NCBI GenBank assembly: GCA_004793585.1 | Contig: SRZB01000009.1 | Coordinates: 23,722 to 87,721 of the forward strand | Reading direction: 5' to 3' | Length of the DNA: 64,000 nt | Source of the DNA: Hominisplanchenecus murintestinalis | GTDB taxonomy: Bacteria; Bacillota; Clostridia; Lachnospirales; Lachnospiraceae | In this document: positions 7,735 to 15,182 of the stretch, piece after piece | Layout: every line of letters begins with the position of its first letter | Numbering within the stretch: position 1 is the stretch's first letter | The notes under the pieces: model-generated | What the model was told of the DNA's origin: nothing | The model's input: the letters and a program-made list of their open reading frames with translations, nothing else | Databases searched by the model: none | Program-made: the position numbers and the translations under genes

Positions 7735-8210
7735 CTCATTTCTTATTATTATACCTTAATGATACATCAGAATTTTCAGAATACAATGCCTTGTCAAGTA
7801 TTTTTTTATCCGGTTATTTTCTGGCTTTTGCCAGGTTGTTCTGTCTATGGCGGTAGGTTATTTCTTTCCCGAAAAAGTATCTCGTTCCGTTCGATGTAAG
7901 CAAAATACATCGAAATAAATTTCGATAATTTTGCAAGGAGTTGCACTCCCTTGACCCTTGCTTTTCCCCACCTCTGCGGTGGGGAATTATTGCCCCGGTT
8001 CTGTATCTCTTTTCACTTATTCTGTATCTATTGCCTTAGGCTATAATTAAGGGAGCGGGTGCAAAAGTAAAAAAGAAAGGAGCTGATTTTGAAATGGACA
8101 AAACTGATAAAAGAGAGTATAATTTTTAATTAAGCTAACATATGTCGAAAAATGACGAATTTTTTCACAAAAATGAATATTTAGCATATACCAAAGAAAG
8201 GGGATTCATT
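7735..8210. promoter_or_regulatory. Non-coding region with candidate oriT (7900-7984)
   Basis: Three inverted repeats are packed together. A 35-bp imperfect palindrome at 7900-7934 has outer arms GCAAAAT/ATTTTGC and inner arms ATCGAAAT/ATTTCGAT. A hairpin at 7934-7953 is CAAGGAGT-TGC-ACTCCCTTG, and a perfect 7-bp stem CCCCACC/GGTGGGG lies at 7966-7984. Clustered inverted repeats directly upstream of a MobV gene are typical of its nick region. I see no gene here; a frame opening at 8142 has no ribosome binding site and simply runs into the next gene. Confidence 0.55.
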
Positions 8211-8858
8211 ATGAAGAACATCATCAGAAAATCAATCGCAACTATCGTTGTTATCGCAATCATGCTTACACTGGCTATGCCTGTGACAGCCGAGGCGGCT
8301 ACGAAGAAAGCACCGAAGTTGAACAAGTCCAAAGTGACTTTGACTATCACGAAGAAAAAAACAAAGCCGACTGTCCAGTTGAAAGTGAAGAACACTGCTG
8401 GGAAGAAAGTGAAATGGACTTCTTCTAATAAGAAAGTTGTTACAGTAAGCAAGAAAGGGAAAGTCATTGCGAAGAAGAAAGGCTCTGCTGTTGTAAAAGT
8501 GAAAGTTGGGAACAGAACTTTGAAATGCAAGGTTACTGTGAAAGACAAAAGAAAAGCTGTAAGCAATAAGCCGAACAGTAATACTGATGAGAATAACAGT
8601 AATACGAATACTGATAACAGTAATACGACTTGTCAGCATACATGGGTAACAAAGTCTGTTGACGAAGAAGTGACCGTGATAGGTTGTCAGTGTGCATGTG
8701 GTGAAGTATTTGAAAACAGCGAAGACTGGCACGAACACAGAATTGCAGCAGCACAAAACCATGAATACGGTCATGGCAGCTTCTCTGAAACTGAAGTAAC
8801 TACAACTGTAACAAAAACAAAATACGTTTGTTCTAAATGTGGTGCTGAAAAAGAATAA
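8211..8858 (+). CDS. Secreted Ig-like (BIG2) protein with C-terminal Cys/His tail, element cargo
   Basis: A 215-residue exported protein. It has a signal peptide (MKNIIRKSIATIVVIAIMLT, cleavage likely after AEA) and a lysine-rich BIG2-type domain with the hallmarks VKWTSSNKKVVTVSKKGKV and GSAVVKVKVGN. An Asn/Thr/Ser-rich linker follows, then a C-terminal region with CQHTW, CQCACGE and CSKCG that should bind metal. The ATG at 8211 follows AAAGGGG. BIG2 domains are adhesin modules. Similar lysine-rich BIG2 tails occur on host proteins at 15474 and 37655. It is cargo between the mobilisation and replication genes; host contact or exclusion is a guess. Confidence 0.75.
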   Translation: MKNIIRKSIATIVVIAIMLTLAMPVTAEAATKKAPKLNKSKVTLTITKKKTKPTVQLKVKNTAGKKVKWTSSNKKVVTVSKKGKVIAKKKGSAVVKVKVGNRTLKCKVTVKDKRKAVSNKPNSNTDENNSNTNTDNSNTTCQHTWVTKSVDEEVTVIGCQCACGEVFENSEDWHEHRIAAAQNHEYGHGSFSETEVTTTVTKTKYVCSKCGAEKE

Positions 8859-8871
8859 TTTGCTTGCAAAT

Positions 8872-8916
8872 AAAGGATAACCCTCTCACAAAGGGTTATC
8901 CTTTAATGTTTTTTAT
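8872..8916 (+). terminator. Terminator after the secreted cargo gene
   Basis: AAAGGATAACCCT (8872-8884) pairs perfectly with AGGGTTATCCTTT (8892-8904), followed by AATGTTTTTT. Confidence 0.85.
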
Positions 8917-9034
8917 GTGAGCATATGGGGGACTGGAATACTGCCCCCACATCCCTGTTACGATAAAATAAAAATAGGACTTAACAGAATGTTGGGATCT
9001 ATTTCTGTCCCTAAATTGTTTGTCCCTGTTGTTT

Positions 9035-9772
9035 TTAGGAGTGTTTTTTTAGGATATATCCCCGGCAATTTCCATACTCTTTAAAATTTTTTTCCATTTT
9101 CGCTACAAGAAGTTTTGTTTCAAATGCTTCGTCCAACATTTTTTTATGCAAAGCATAGGTGAGTTTCCATTCCTCATTCATAAAAATATCTTCAATAGCA
9201 ATCTCACCGCTCAAAATGCCGACCTTTAAGAAGTTGAGAAGTCCCTTTGCGGTCATGGTAATTTTTTCGGCTCTTCCCCTCATCCATGTTTCACGCTGTT
9301 CCCTGTAATGCTCCATGTAATCTTTACCAGCGATTGTCCGGACGGAACTGGGGGCATACTGGTACTTCTGGGGGTATTTGATATGTATTAAATAAGACAG
9401 CATATTGTCATAGGCGTAACGCCCCGACTTTGGCTTTTCAATATAAGATTCCCCAATGCCGATGGCACTGGCAATTTTGGGGAGTGTCTTTCCTTTTTTG
9501 AATTTGACAATAAAATGGGCATGGTGTGACGTGAATGCAATTTCATAAGCGTGTTTATACTCATTCCATAATTTTTTTTCATCCTTATCATGTTCAATAG
9601 CGTACATTTCCTGAATCTCACATCCTGCTTTTTCTAACCGTGTTTTGATAATTTTTCCCATTTCATCTATATTTCCAAGCTGTTTCTTTTCGTCATCTGT
9701 CCAATTCCAGTGTTCGGGTAAAAAATCTTGTGTAATTTGTGCAATCCCTAAATCAGCCAATCTTTTAGCCAT
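9035..9772 (-). CDS. rep: Rolling-circle replication initiator (Rep_2/RepB-type)
   Basis: A 245-residue initiator of the pMV158/RepB kind. HHAHFIVKF is the metal-binding HUH motif (about residues 82-90), and the downstream MLSYLIHIKYPQKYQY segment supplies the likely nicking tyrosine. Such proteins cut the plus strand at a double-strand origin and start leading-strand synthesis. GAGGTG precedes the ATG. The DNA immediately upstream (9831-10299) is rich in hairpins and repeats, as expected for its origin. A Rep on an integrated element suggests the excised circle can replicate on its own. Confidence 0.88.
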   Translation of the reverse strand: MAKRLADLGIAQITQDFLPEHWNWTDDEKKQLGNIDEMGKIIKTRLEKAGCEIQEMYAIEHDKDEKKLWNEYKHAYEIAFTSHHAHFIVKFKKGKTLPKIASAIGIGESYIEKPKSGRYAYDNMLSYLIHIKYPQKYQYAPSSVRTIAGKDYMEHYREQRETWMRGRAEKITMTAKGLLNFLKVGILSGEIAIEDIFMNEEWKLTYALHKKMLDEAFETKLLVAKMEKNFKEYGNCRGYILKKHS

Positions 9773-9830
9773 ATTTTCACCTCGTTTCTTATCTTATATA
9801 AGCATTGTACCAAGAATGGGGCAAAAATGC

Positions 9831-10035
9831 AATAGTTAAAACAAAGGAACTTTAATTATTCACTAACTATTACATTTTGCAAGACGCTTTGCGGTGTGCA
9901 AAAACGCCGGGAAATGACCGTGCGGTATCGACAAGCCCTACCGCACGGTCATTCTATGTATGTGTGGTATTTGTAATAGTTAAATTGTATAAATTCTAAC
10001 TATTCATGAATAATATATTGATATATCAATATATT
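9831..10035. promoter_or_regulatory. Candidate double-strand origin upstream of rep
   Basis: A perfect 12-bp stem GACCGTGCGGTA/TACCGCACGGTC (9916-9927 and 9939-9950) exposes an 11-nt loop containing CGACAAG, the shape of a rolling-circle nick hairpin. Around it AATAGTTA or its complement TAACTATT occurs four times in alternating orientation (9831, 9864, 9975, 9997). A perfect 24-bp palindrome made only of A/T, apart from one central G and C, lies at 10012-10035. No gene is seen here. Confidence 0.5.
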
Positions 10036-10097
10036 TTAGCATTTTTGGAAAGTGAATAATTAAAAAATGGTGTTTTGGAGAGTAAAAGGTTTGAAAA

Positions 10098-10299
10098 AAA
10101 TCGTAGACACCCCAAAATCGTATTCAAAACAGACTTTTTCCAATACTGGCGTGGTTTTCAATGAATACGATTTTGAATACGGTACAATTCTAAATCGTAG
10201 ACAAATGTATTCAAAACAGGCTTTTTCCAATACTGGCGTGGTTTTCAATAAATACGATTTTTGGATACAGTAATCCCCAGACATCAGAAATCGTATTCA
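10098..10299. repeat. Two 54-bp direct repeats with flanking inverted repeats (iteron-like)
   Basis: The 54-bp units at 10121-10174 and 10208-10261 differ at two positions. Unit 1 is bounded by perfect 13-bp inverted arms AAAATCGTATTCA (10114-10126) and TGAATACGATTTT (10162-10174). AAATCGTAGACA precedes both units (10098-10109, 10192-10203), and a third AAATCGTATTCA lies at 10288-10299. Open frames across both strands here are by-products of the repeat. Rep binding, or a structured antisense RNA controlling rep, are the best guesses. Confidence 0.7.
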
Positions 10300-10752
10300 T
10301 CCCCGAAATTGAAAGGGGAGATTCTGACAGATTCCCATAATACAGCACTGCTTTTAGGGCTTTATACATGTTTGGAATAGCTAACCAAACTTTTGTTTAT
10401 TTTTTCAATGCTTTTTGTAACATATTCACAAAAAAGAAAATACGATTGACAGCGAAAAAAGATATGTGGTATAATGTGGAAAAAATAAAATATTATTGTG
10501 CTTTTCTCACAGTAGTGCCGACGGACAGCATAACCGGTATGCTTAATTTCCAAGTATATTGGTGCTGATAAGGCGGTCGTGGGGGAAATATATCGCAGGA
10601 AGTACCGAGTTCAGAGGAAATTTCTGACAGTGCCAAGTATGTGCAGGCGGTGTAACAAATATAAATTCCAATTAGTGATTATGCTGATTGGGGTTCATAT
10701 ATGTTACACCGCTTTTTTTGTTTCCCAATGCACAAAGAAAGGAGAAGTTACC
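10300..10752 (+). other. Long leader of the 10753 gene with attenuator-like terminator (10647-10719)
   Basis: No gene is supported here. A perfect 11-bp stem GCGGTGTAACA (10647-10657) with TGTTACACCGC (10702-10712) is followed by seven T residues, so it is a clear terminator. It lies 34 bp before the start of the 10753 gene, with about 44 nt enclosed in its loop. The preceding 130 bases (10510-10640) have short GC-rich complementary patches and no frame with a ribosome binding site. A structured leader RNA is possible. Confidence 0.6.
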
Positions 10753-11151
10753 ATGACTGATTCAATTACAGAAATTTATACAGAGCGCAAGCGGACTTAC
10801 CATGATTATGAATGCGAGGATATAGTTATTATGAAAAAAGATTACGGGTGCAGTTGGAAAGACACAATCAAATTATTCCATTCAAGAACGTATCAAGGAA
10901 GTGTATATCACCCCAAAGGGAATACCTCTTTTGCATGGGACAAAATTTTACGGAATAGTCATATAATAAGATTCATTTGCCCGGAGATTTTCATGTCCGA
11001 TACTACTTATCAACAGATTGAACAGAAAATAAATGGTATAAAGGTTGTGCTTGAGTTCCCTACACAACCAGAACAGACGGATATTTTACATCAAGAAATA
11101 AAGTCTATTCTTTCAAGTGTCTTACGGGAACAGTTACAAAAAATCTCATAA
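10753..11151 (+). CDS. Mobile-element protein, unknown function (132 residues)
   Basis: Starts MTDSITEIYTERKRTYHDYE behind AAAGGAG; an upstream open frame lacks a ribosome binding site and overlaps the terminator hairpin. It is rich in aromatic and charged residues (MKKDYGCSWKDTIKLFHSR, ICPEIFMSDTTY) with no recognised domain or membrane segment. It sits directly before the integrase gene, from which it is separated by a perfect hairpin. That is the position often taken by an excisionase or directionality factor, but no helix-turn-helix is evident, so this is only a positional suggestion. Confidence 0.55.
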   Translation: MTDSITEIYTERKRTYHDYECEDIVIMKKDYGCSWKDTIKLFHSRTYQGSVYHPKGNTSFAWDKILRNSHIIRFICPEIFMSDTTYQQIEQKINGIKVVLEFPTQPEQTDILHQEIKSILSSVLREQLQKIS

Positions 11152-11154
11152 CGT

Positions 11155-11178
11155 CAGCAGAGGGATAACCCTCTGCTG
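11155..11178 (+). terminator. Perfect hairpin between the 10753 gene and the integrase
   Basis: CAGCAGAGGG (11155-11164) and CCCTCTGCTG (11169-11178) form a perfect 10-bp stem with the loop ATAA. No T-run follows, so it may be an RNA-stability or translation-control element for the integrase 26 bp downstream rather than a terminator. Confidence 0.5.
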
Positions 11179-11203
11179 GTTAGAAAGAAAGGACGATTGA
11201 CTT

Positions 11204-12904
11204 ATGAAAAAAGTGAGAATGTTATTACGCGTTAGTTCAAATCAGCAGTTAGAGCTGGACGGTGATTTGAGTGTGCAAAGAGAAATTGTAAAAGACTATG
11301 TAAAAAAACACGAAGAATGGCAACTCGATTCAAAGGAATACTTTGAGGGAAGTAACAGCGGATATAAAAATTCGGTCGCAGACAGAAATGTACTGCAAAA
11401 CGCCTTACAGGACGCACAGGCAAAAGAATATGATATTTTGGTGGCATACAAAGACGATAGAATTGGCAGACTTATGTGGGAAATCGGAGCCTATGTAATG
11501 GCTCTGAAAAAATGTGGTGTGGATATTTACACCGTGAAAGACGGCTGCATTTCTCCTGAAACAGATGATACAATGGGGCAAATGATGTTAGCTTTGAGAT
11601 ACGGTAATGCCCAGAAACAAAGTGCTGATACAGGTATGCGTGTAAAAGATACCGCCCAGAAGTTAGTGCAGAAAGGAAAATTCATGGGTGGAAAAGCCCC
11701 TTATGGCTACAAATTAGAGTTATCAGGAGAAATCAGTAAACACGGACGGGCGTTACATCATCTTGTTATTGTTCCAGAACAGGCAGAGGTTGTCAGTTAT
11801 ATTTATGACCTATCTCTCAATAAGGAGTACGGTTCTTCCAAAATTGCCAGCGTTTTGAACAGGCATGAAACCTATAAAAACCTTGCCCCCAATGACACAT
11901 GGAAAGGCGGAACTATCACAAGCATTTTAACGAATCCTATCTATGCCGGACATACAGCTTATAAACGCAGGGAGCGAATCAACGGACAATATCACAGGCT
12001 TGACAGTGAGAATTGGATTACTTCTATTGACGCAAACGAAAGTATTATGATTATCGACGGTGATACATGGAATAAAACACAGGAACGACGTAAACGCCGG
12101 GGCGATAAATACATAAAAGCATTAGAGCATAAGGATGTGAATGTGATTAGAAAGAATGATGGTATGTTAGCCTTAATTGATGTTTTATATTGCGGATATT
12201 GTGGAAGTAAAATGACAAATGGGAGTAAATATAACTATTGGACGATAAAAGGTACAGGAGAAAAAAGAGCAAGCAAAATTGCGATATATAAATGCCAAAA
12301 TGCATGGCAAGGGGTAACCCATGTTAAGACTAAGCAAATCCGAGCCGACATGATTGAACCGATTGTATTTGAATCCATCGCACAATACATCGGGAAATTA
12401 CAGGAAAATGAAAGTATTTTTAATGAAATTGAGAACAATCAGAATCAAGAAAAGAAACGGAAACAAGCTGAATTAAAAAAGGAAAAACAGAATCTTGAAA
12501 ATATTCAGGACAAGATTCGGATTATGGAAGAAAATATTCCAAATGCTATGACTGGTGACTATCCTTTGTCATTGGAAGAACTGGTAGCAATCATCAAAAA
12601 GCATAAAGAACAGGCACAGCAACAACAGGATATTGTTACCTTAAAGGAACTGGAATTGAAAAGCACTTCTGTATCAATCAACGAATGGGAAGATATTAAA
12701 AATAAGATTCCAACATGGCAGGATGTGTTTCTAAATGCAGATGTGGCAACAAAGCGGGTACTGGTAAATAAGCTCGTAGAGCGTATTGATGTAAAGAAAA
12801 CAGAAGTCGTTATTCGTTTCAAAATCAACCTTAATGACTTCATTCCACAACCCAGAATATGTGGTGATTCCCATACCATTCTGTGTACACGCGATTCAAA
12901 GTAA
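11204..12904 (+). CDS. Large serine recombinase (integrase of element 2)
   Basis: A 566-residue recombinase. The resolvase domain begins MLLRVSSNQQ (likely catalytic Ser11), with AYKDDRIGRLMWE as the arginine motif. The recombinase domain (GGKAPYGYKLEL, ILTNPIYAGHTAY) is followed by a ribbon with CGYCG and a long coiled coil (about 405-480). AAAGAAAGG precedes the ATG. The frame passes the ATAC core at 12873-12876 and its last nine residues (TILCTRDSK) are encoded by the opposite strand of the SleC-like gene. In the excised circle the same frame would continue from position 5454 for 33 codons to a TAA at 5551. The integrated and circular forms would therefore make integrases with different C-termini. 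Confidence 0.92.
   Translation: MKKVRMLLRVSSNQQLELDGDLSVQREIVKDYVKKHEEWQLDSKEYFEGSNSGYKNSVADRNVLQNALQDAQAKEYDILVAYKDDRIGRLMWEIGAYVMALKKCGVDIYTVKDGCISPETDDTMGQMMLALRYGNAQKQSADTGMRVKDTAQKLVQKGKFMGGKAPYGYKLELSGEISKHGRALHHLVIVPEQAEVVSYIYDLSLNKEYGSSKIASVLNRHETYKNLAPNDTWKGGTITSILTNPIYAGHTAYKRRERINGQYHRLDSENWITSIDANESIMIIDGDTWNKTQERRKRRGDKYIKALEHKDVNVIRKNDGMLALIDVLYCGYCGSKMTNGSKYNYWTIKGTGEKRASKIAIYKCQNAWQGVTHVKTKQIRADMIEPIVFESIAQYIGKLQENESIFNEIENNQNQEKKRKQAELKKEKQNLENIQDKIRIMEENIPNAMTGDYPLSLEELVAIIKKHKEQAQQQQDIVTLKELELKSTSVSINEWEDIKNKIPTWQDVFLNADVATKRVLVNKLVERIDVKKTEVVIRFKINLNDFIPQPRICGDSHTILCTRDSK
12873..12876. other. Right attachment core of element 2 (ATAC)
   Basis: The partner of the core at 5450-5453. 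To its right the minus strand reads codon 226 and earlier of the SleC-like gene; to its left is element DNA. It lies 28 bp inside the 3' end of the integrase gene. Confidence 0.75.
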
Positions 12905-13550
12905 AAGACATGATGGCCAGCACGTTGGCGGTAATCGTAGCTCTGGGCCAAGTGGCGTAGATTTCGCTGGACGCCACATTTTTTATATAATCACGATAGC
13001 GGATATAATAGTCTCCGGCTGTACTGTCCGCCGGAGAACCGTTGTGGACTACAACAAATTCCGGAATCACCACACGGCTTAAAACAATTTCCCCGGTCTG
13101 GTTGACCGGTTTAATTTCTGCCTCCGCAATCTTCGGCGGATAATCCCCATAAAGCGTGTGTGCCGGAATCACAATATCCTGAAAATCTTCCGGCTGCACA
13201 AGAGGCACCATACGCACCTCCTGTATTGCCGTAGAGTCCGGCAGGATTTCAGCGCCTGAAATCGTCACCGGCTCATATCCCGGCGCAGTAATCTGTAAAG
13301 TATATTCCGCGTAGGGCTGTGATGCCGACGGCTCCATACTGTACTCCAAAGGCGGCGCCGCCAGCTCCAGCAGCTCCGTCTGCCCATCCGCATCCGTTGT
13401 AACCTGTTCCACTGTACTTTCCGGATCTCCCGTATAAGAAATCGCTATCTGCGCATCCTCCACCGGACGCGCTTCAGACTGCACCCGTATCCGCAGCCGT
13501 CCCCGGTCTACATTATTTTCCTGCATTGCTTTCATATCATTTCTCTGCAT
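12873..13550 (-). pseudogene. 5' fragment of a SleC-like spore cortex-lytic (SpoIID/LytB-type) gene
   Basis: These 226 codons start at ATG 13550 behind GAGG. After a Pro-rich beta N-terminal region comes a SpoIID/LytB-type domain: DYIKNVASSEIYATWPRATI with the presumed catalytic Glu196, then NVLAIMSFTLNRVYTEWY. Proteins of this build, with a C-terminal peptidoglycan-binding domain, are SleC-like lytic enzymes that open the spore cortex at germination (about 420-440 residues). Element 2 is inserted after codon 226. The next 67 codons are at 5449-5249, and the rest is separated again by element 1. All fragments in view are intact in frame. The gene could be dead, or restored by excision of both elements. 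Genomes often hold several paralogues, so the exact role is uncertain. Confidence 0.8.
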
Positions 13551-13643
13551 ATCTGCCTCGACCTCGAAATCACTTCATCATTCACAGTATATGCATCGGC
13601 TGTCATGCCATGCACAAATGCAGCCTCTCTTCTGTTATCTATT

Positions 13644-14087
13644 TCAGATATAATACATATATTCTGCTGAACTGCCCAATTCCTTATATTGTTCTACCAG
13701 CTCAGCCAACGTACACGTTTCCAGGAACTTCCAAATCGATGCATTTATCCTATCCCAGACCAGTTCCTGAATAGCCCACCGCACTGCATCCTGCCGGACT
13801 CCTATATCTGTTTCTTCAATAATGTTAAACCTTCCCTCCAGCACGGTAAGCACATCGTCCAGCTTGATTTCTTCCATACTTTTTGCCAGCCGGTAACCTC
13901 CCTGTGCACCTTTCTGGCTCTTTACAATTCCTGCCTTCCTCAAAGCTGCAAACACTTGCTCCAAATAGTTCAGAGAAATATTCTGCCGCTTTGCCACATG
14001 GAGCAGGGACACCGCTCCTTCATTTTCATGACTGGCCAAATCCACCAGTGCCCGCAGGCCATATCTCCCTTTCGTTGATATCTTCAC
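13644..14087 (-). CDS. Rrf2-family transcriptional regulator (no Fe-S cysteine cluster)
   Basis: A 147-residue winged-helix regulator beginning MKISTKGRYGLRALVDLA, the Rrf2 signature, with the wing KSQKGAQGGYRLAK. It has a single cysteine near the C-terminus and lacks the three-cysteine cluster, so it resembles CymR-type rather than IscR-type members. CymR-like proteins control cysteine metabolism, but the sulfur genes in this window are 44 kb away. Its start overlaps the end of the preceding Rrf2 gene by 4 bp (ATGA), so the two are translationally coupled and perhaps form a heteromeric or paired sensor. Confidence 0.85.
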   Translation of the reverse strand: MKISTKGRYGLRALVDLASHENEGAVSLLHVAKRQNISLNYLEQVFAALRKAGIVKSQKGAQGGYRLAKSMEEIKLDDVLTVLEGRFNIIEETDIGVRQDAVRWAIQELVWDRINASIWKFLETCTLAELVEQYKELGSSAEYMYYI

Positions 14088-14527
14088 TCTTCTCCTCCGC
14101 CTATCCTCTGTTTCCTTTCAGCCAGTTCCTTTATCTGTGCAATACTAACATCCCTGACTGCATCTCTTGTCAAATCCCATAGCCGGTTCCACGTTTCTTT
14201 CGTGGCACACTTACCACAGTCTATACCACAGCCCATATCCCGGATCAGGCATTCTACCGGAGCCAGGTTTCCCTCTGCTGCCAGCAGCACCTCCAGCGCT
14301 GTAATATCCCCGGCTGGCCGCGCAAGACAGTAGCCGCCTCCCGCCCCACGTGTACTTTTTATAATTTCTGCTTTTTTCAACATGGAGGCAATCCGTTCCA
14401 GATATTTTTCTGAAAGCTTTCTTCTCACAGCTACACTGCGGATACTCGCCCTATTCCCATCATCTGCATAAATTGCCAGATCTACGACCATTTCTAACGC
14501 ATAAATACCTTTTGTCGAAATTTTCAT
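14084..14527 (-). CDS. Rrf2-family regulator with cysteine cluster
   Basis: A 147-residue Rrf2 protein starting MKISTKGIYALEMVVDLA. GGAGATAGG lies just before the ATG at 14527, so an upstream start is unlikely. Unlike its downstream neighbour it carries CLIRDMGCGIDCGKC, a cysteine cluster suited to an iron-sulfur centre or other redox sensing. The wing is STRGAGGGYCLAR. The two adjacent paralogues share the N-terminus but differ in sensing region, so one may sense Fe-S or redox state and the other act as partner or antagonist. It starts one base after the stop codon of the DUF1700 gene. Confidence 0.85.
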   Translation of the reverse strand: MKISTKGIYALEMVVDLAIYADDGNRASIRSVAVRRKLSEKYLERIASMLKKAEIIKSTRGAGGGYCLARPAGDITALEVLLAAEGNLAPVECLIRDMGCGIDCGKCATKETWNRLWDLTRDAVRDVSIAQIKELAERKQRIGGGEE

Positions 14528-14528
14528 C

Positions 14529-14969
14529 CTATCTCCGCCGGCCTCCGTTTTGAAAAATTGCAGCAATTATCCCAATCAAGAGAATTGGAAGCAGAAGCGG
14601 GATAAGAATCCGCAGTACTGTGGCAGCCAATGCCAGCACAGCCACAAATATAAGCACAGCTGTAAGTTTTGCCATACCCCGATTTACATTCAGATGATAG
14701 TATCTTACCCTATCCTGCTCCGCTTCTTCTTTGCTGTTATATGGGGTTTTTCTGTTATTCCCTTCCTGCCGCGCGGATGTATCAATGATTGTCCTGGCAA
14801 TCAGAAGCGGACTTCCCAGCTCTTCCAAAACCTTACTCTCAGATTCTCCTCTTCCCACTGTCTCAGATATATATTCATCATAATACCGTATCGTACTGTC
14901 AATCTCAGATACCGGCACTTCTCCCTCCAATTTTAAGCGCAGGGTATCTAAAAATTCTGTTTTCGTCAT
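14529..14969 (-). CDS. DUF1700-family membrane protein
   Basis: A 146-residue protein. The N-terminal 60 residues are the HAAS/DUF1700 helical domain (MTKTEFLDTLRLKLEGEVP, then YYDEYISE and LEELGSPLLIARTI). Two closely spaced hydrophobic segments (about 100-140) follow, and it ends NGGRRR. DUF1700 proteins usually accompany PadR-type regulators and sense or affect the membrane; here the partners are two Rrf2 regulators in the same operon, which is unusual. The start at 14969 follows GGGGAG. Confidence 0.75.
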   Translation of the reverse strand: MTKTEFLDTLRLKLEGEVPVSEIDSTIRYYDEYISETVGRGESESKVLEELGSPLLIARTIIDTSARQEGNNRKTPYNSKEEAEQDRVRYYHLNVNRGMAKLTAVLIFVAVLALAATVLRILIPLLLPILLIGIIAAIFQNGGRRR

Positions 14970-15122
14970 GACTCCCCATCCTTTCTCTTCCGCCCCTTAC
15001 CTGCGTTTGTATAAAAAGCCGCAATTCTGCCAAAAGCCGAACTGTTGCTATTAAAAAGACTTCCACAAAAGCCTTTCTTCTATTCCTTTAAAAAGTATAG
15101 CACAAAAATACATAAAATCAAA

Positions 15123-15155
15123 GTGTGCAGGCTGAAAACCTGCACACCTCTCTTA
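15123..15155 (-). terminator. Terminator of the HicB-like gene
   Basis: GTGTGCAGG (15123-15131) and CCTGCACAC (15139-15147) form a perfect stem. Read on the minus strand it is followed by TTTGATTTT. Confidence 0.8.
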
Positions 15156-15182
15156 CCTGCGTTACTGCCCGCAGTAATTTTT

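Larger units (their letters stand above)
5450..12876 (+). mobile_element. Element 2: integrative mobilizable element with Rep, MobV and serine integrase
   Basis: A complete element of about 7.4 kb between two ATAC cores. It carries a J-domain protein, a small protein, a MobV relaxase with a candidate oriT, a secreted Ig-like cargo protein, a rolling-circle replication protein with a repeat-rich candidate origin, a 132-residue unknown protein and a large serine recombinase at its right end. No conjugation apparatus is present, so it would need a helper element to transfer. It is more AT-rich than the host genes from 13 kb onward. It interrupts the SleC-like gene between codons 226 and 227. Confidence 0.85.

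Noticed and set aside
8142..8210. N-terminal extension of the secreted cargo protein
   Set aside because: The upstream ATG has no ribosome binding site, while ATG 8211 follows AAAGGGG and begins a proper signal peptide.
10067..10284. Small proteins encoded on both strands across the 54-bp repeats
   Set aside because: Both frames are produced by the repeat itself, with repeated peptide blocks and no ribosome binding site.
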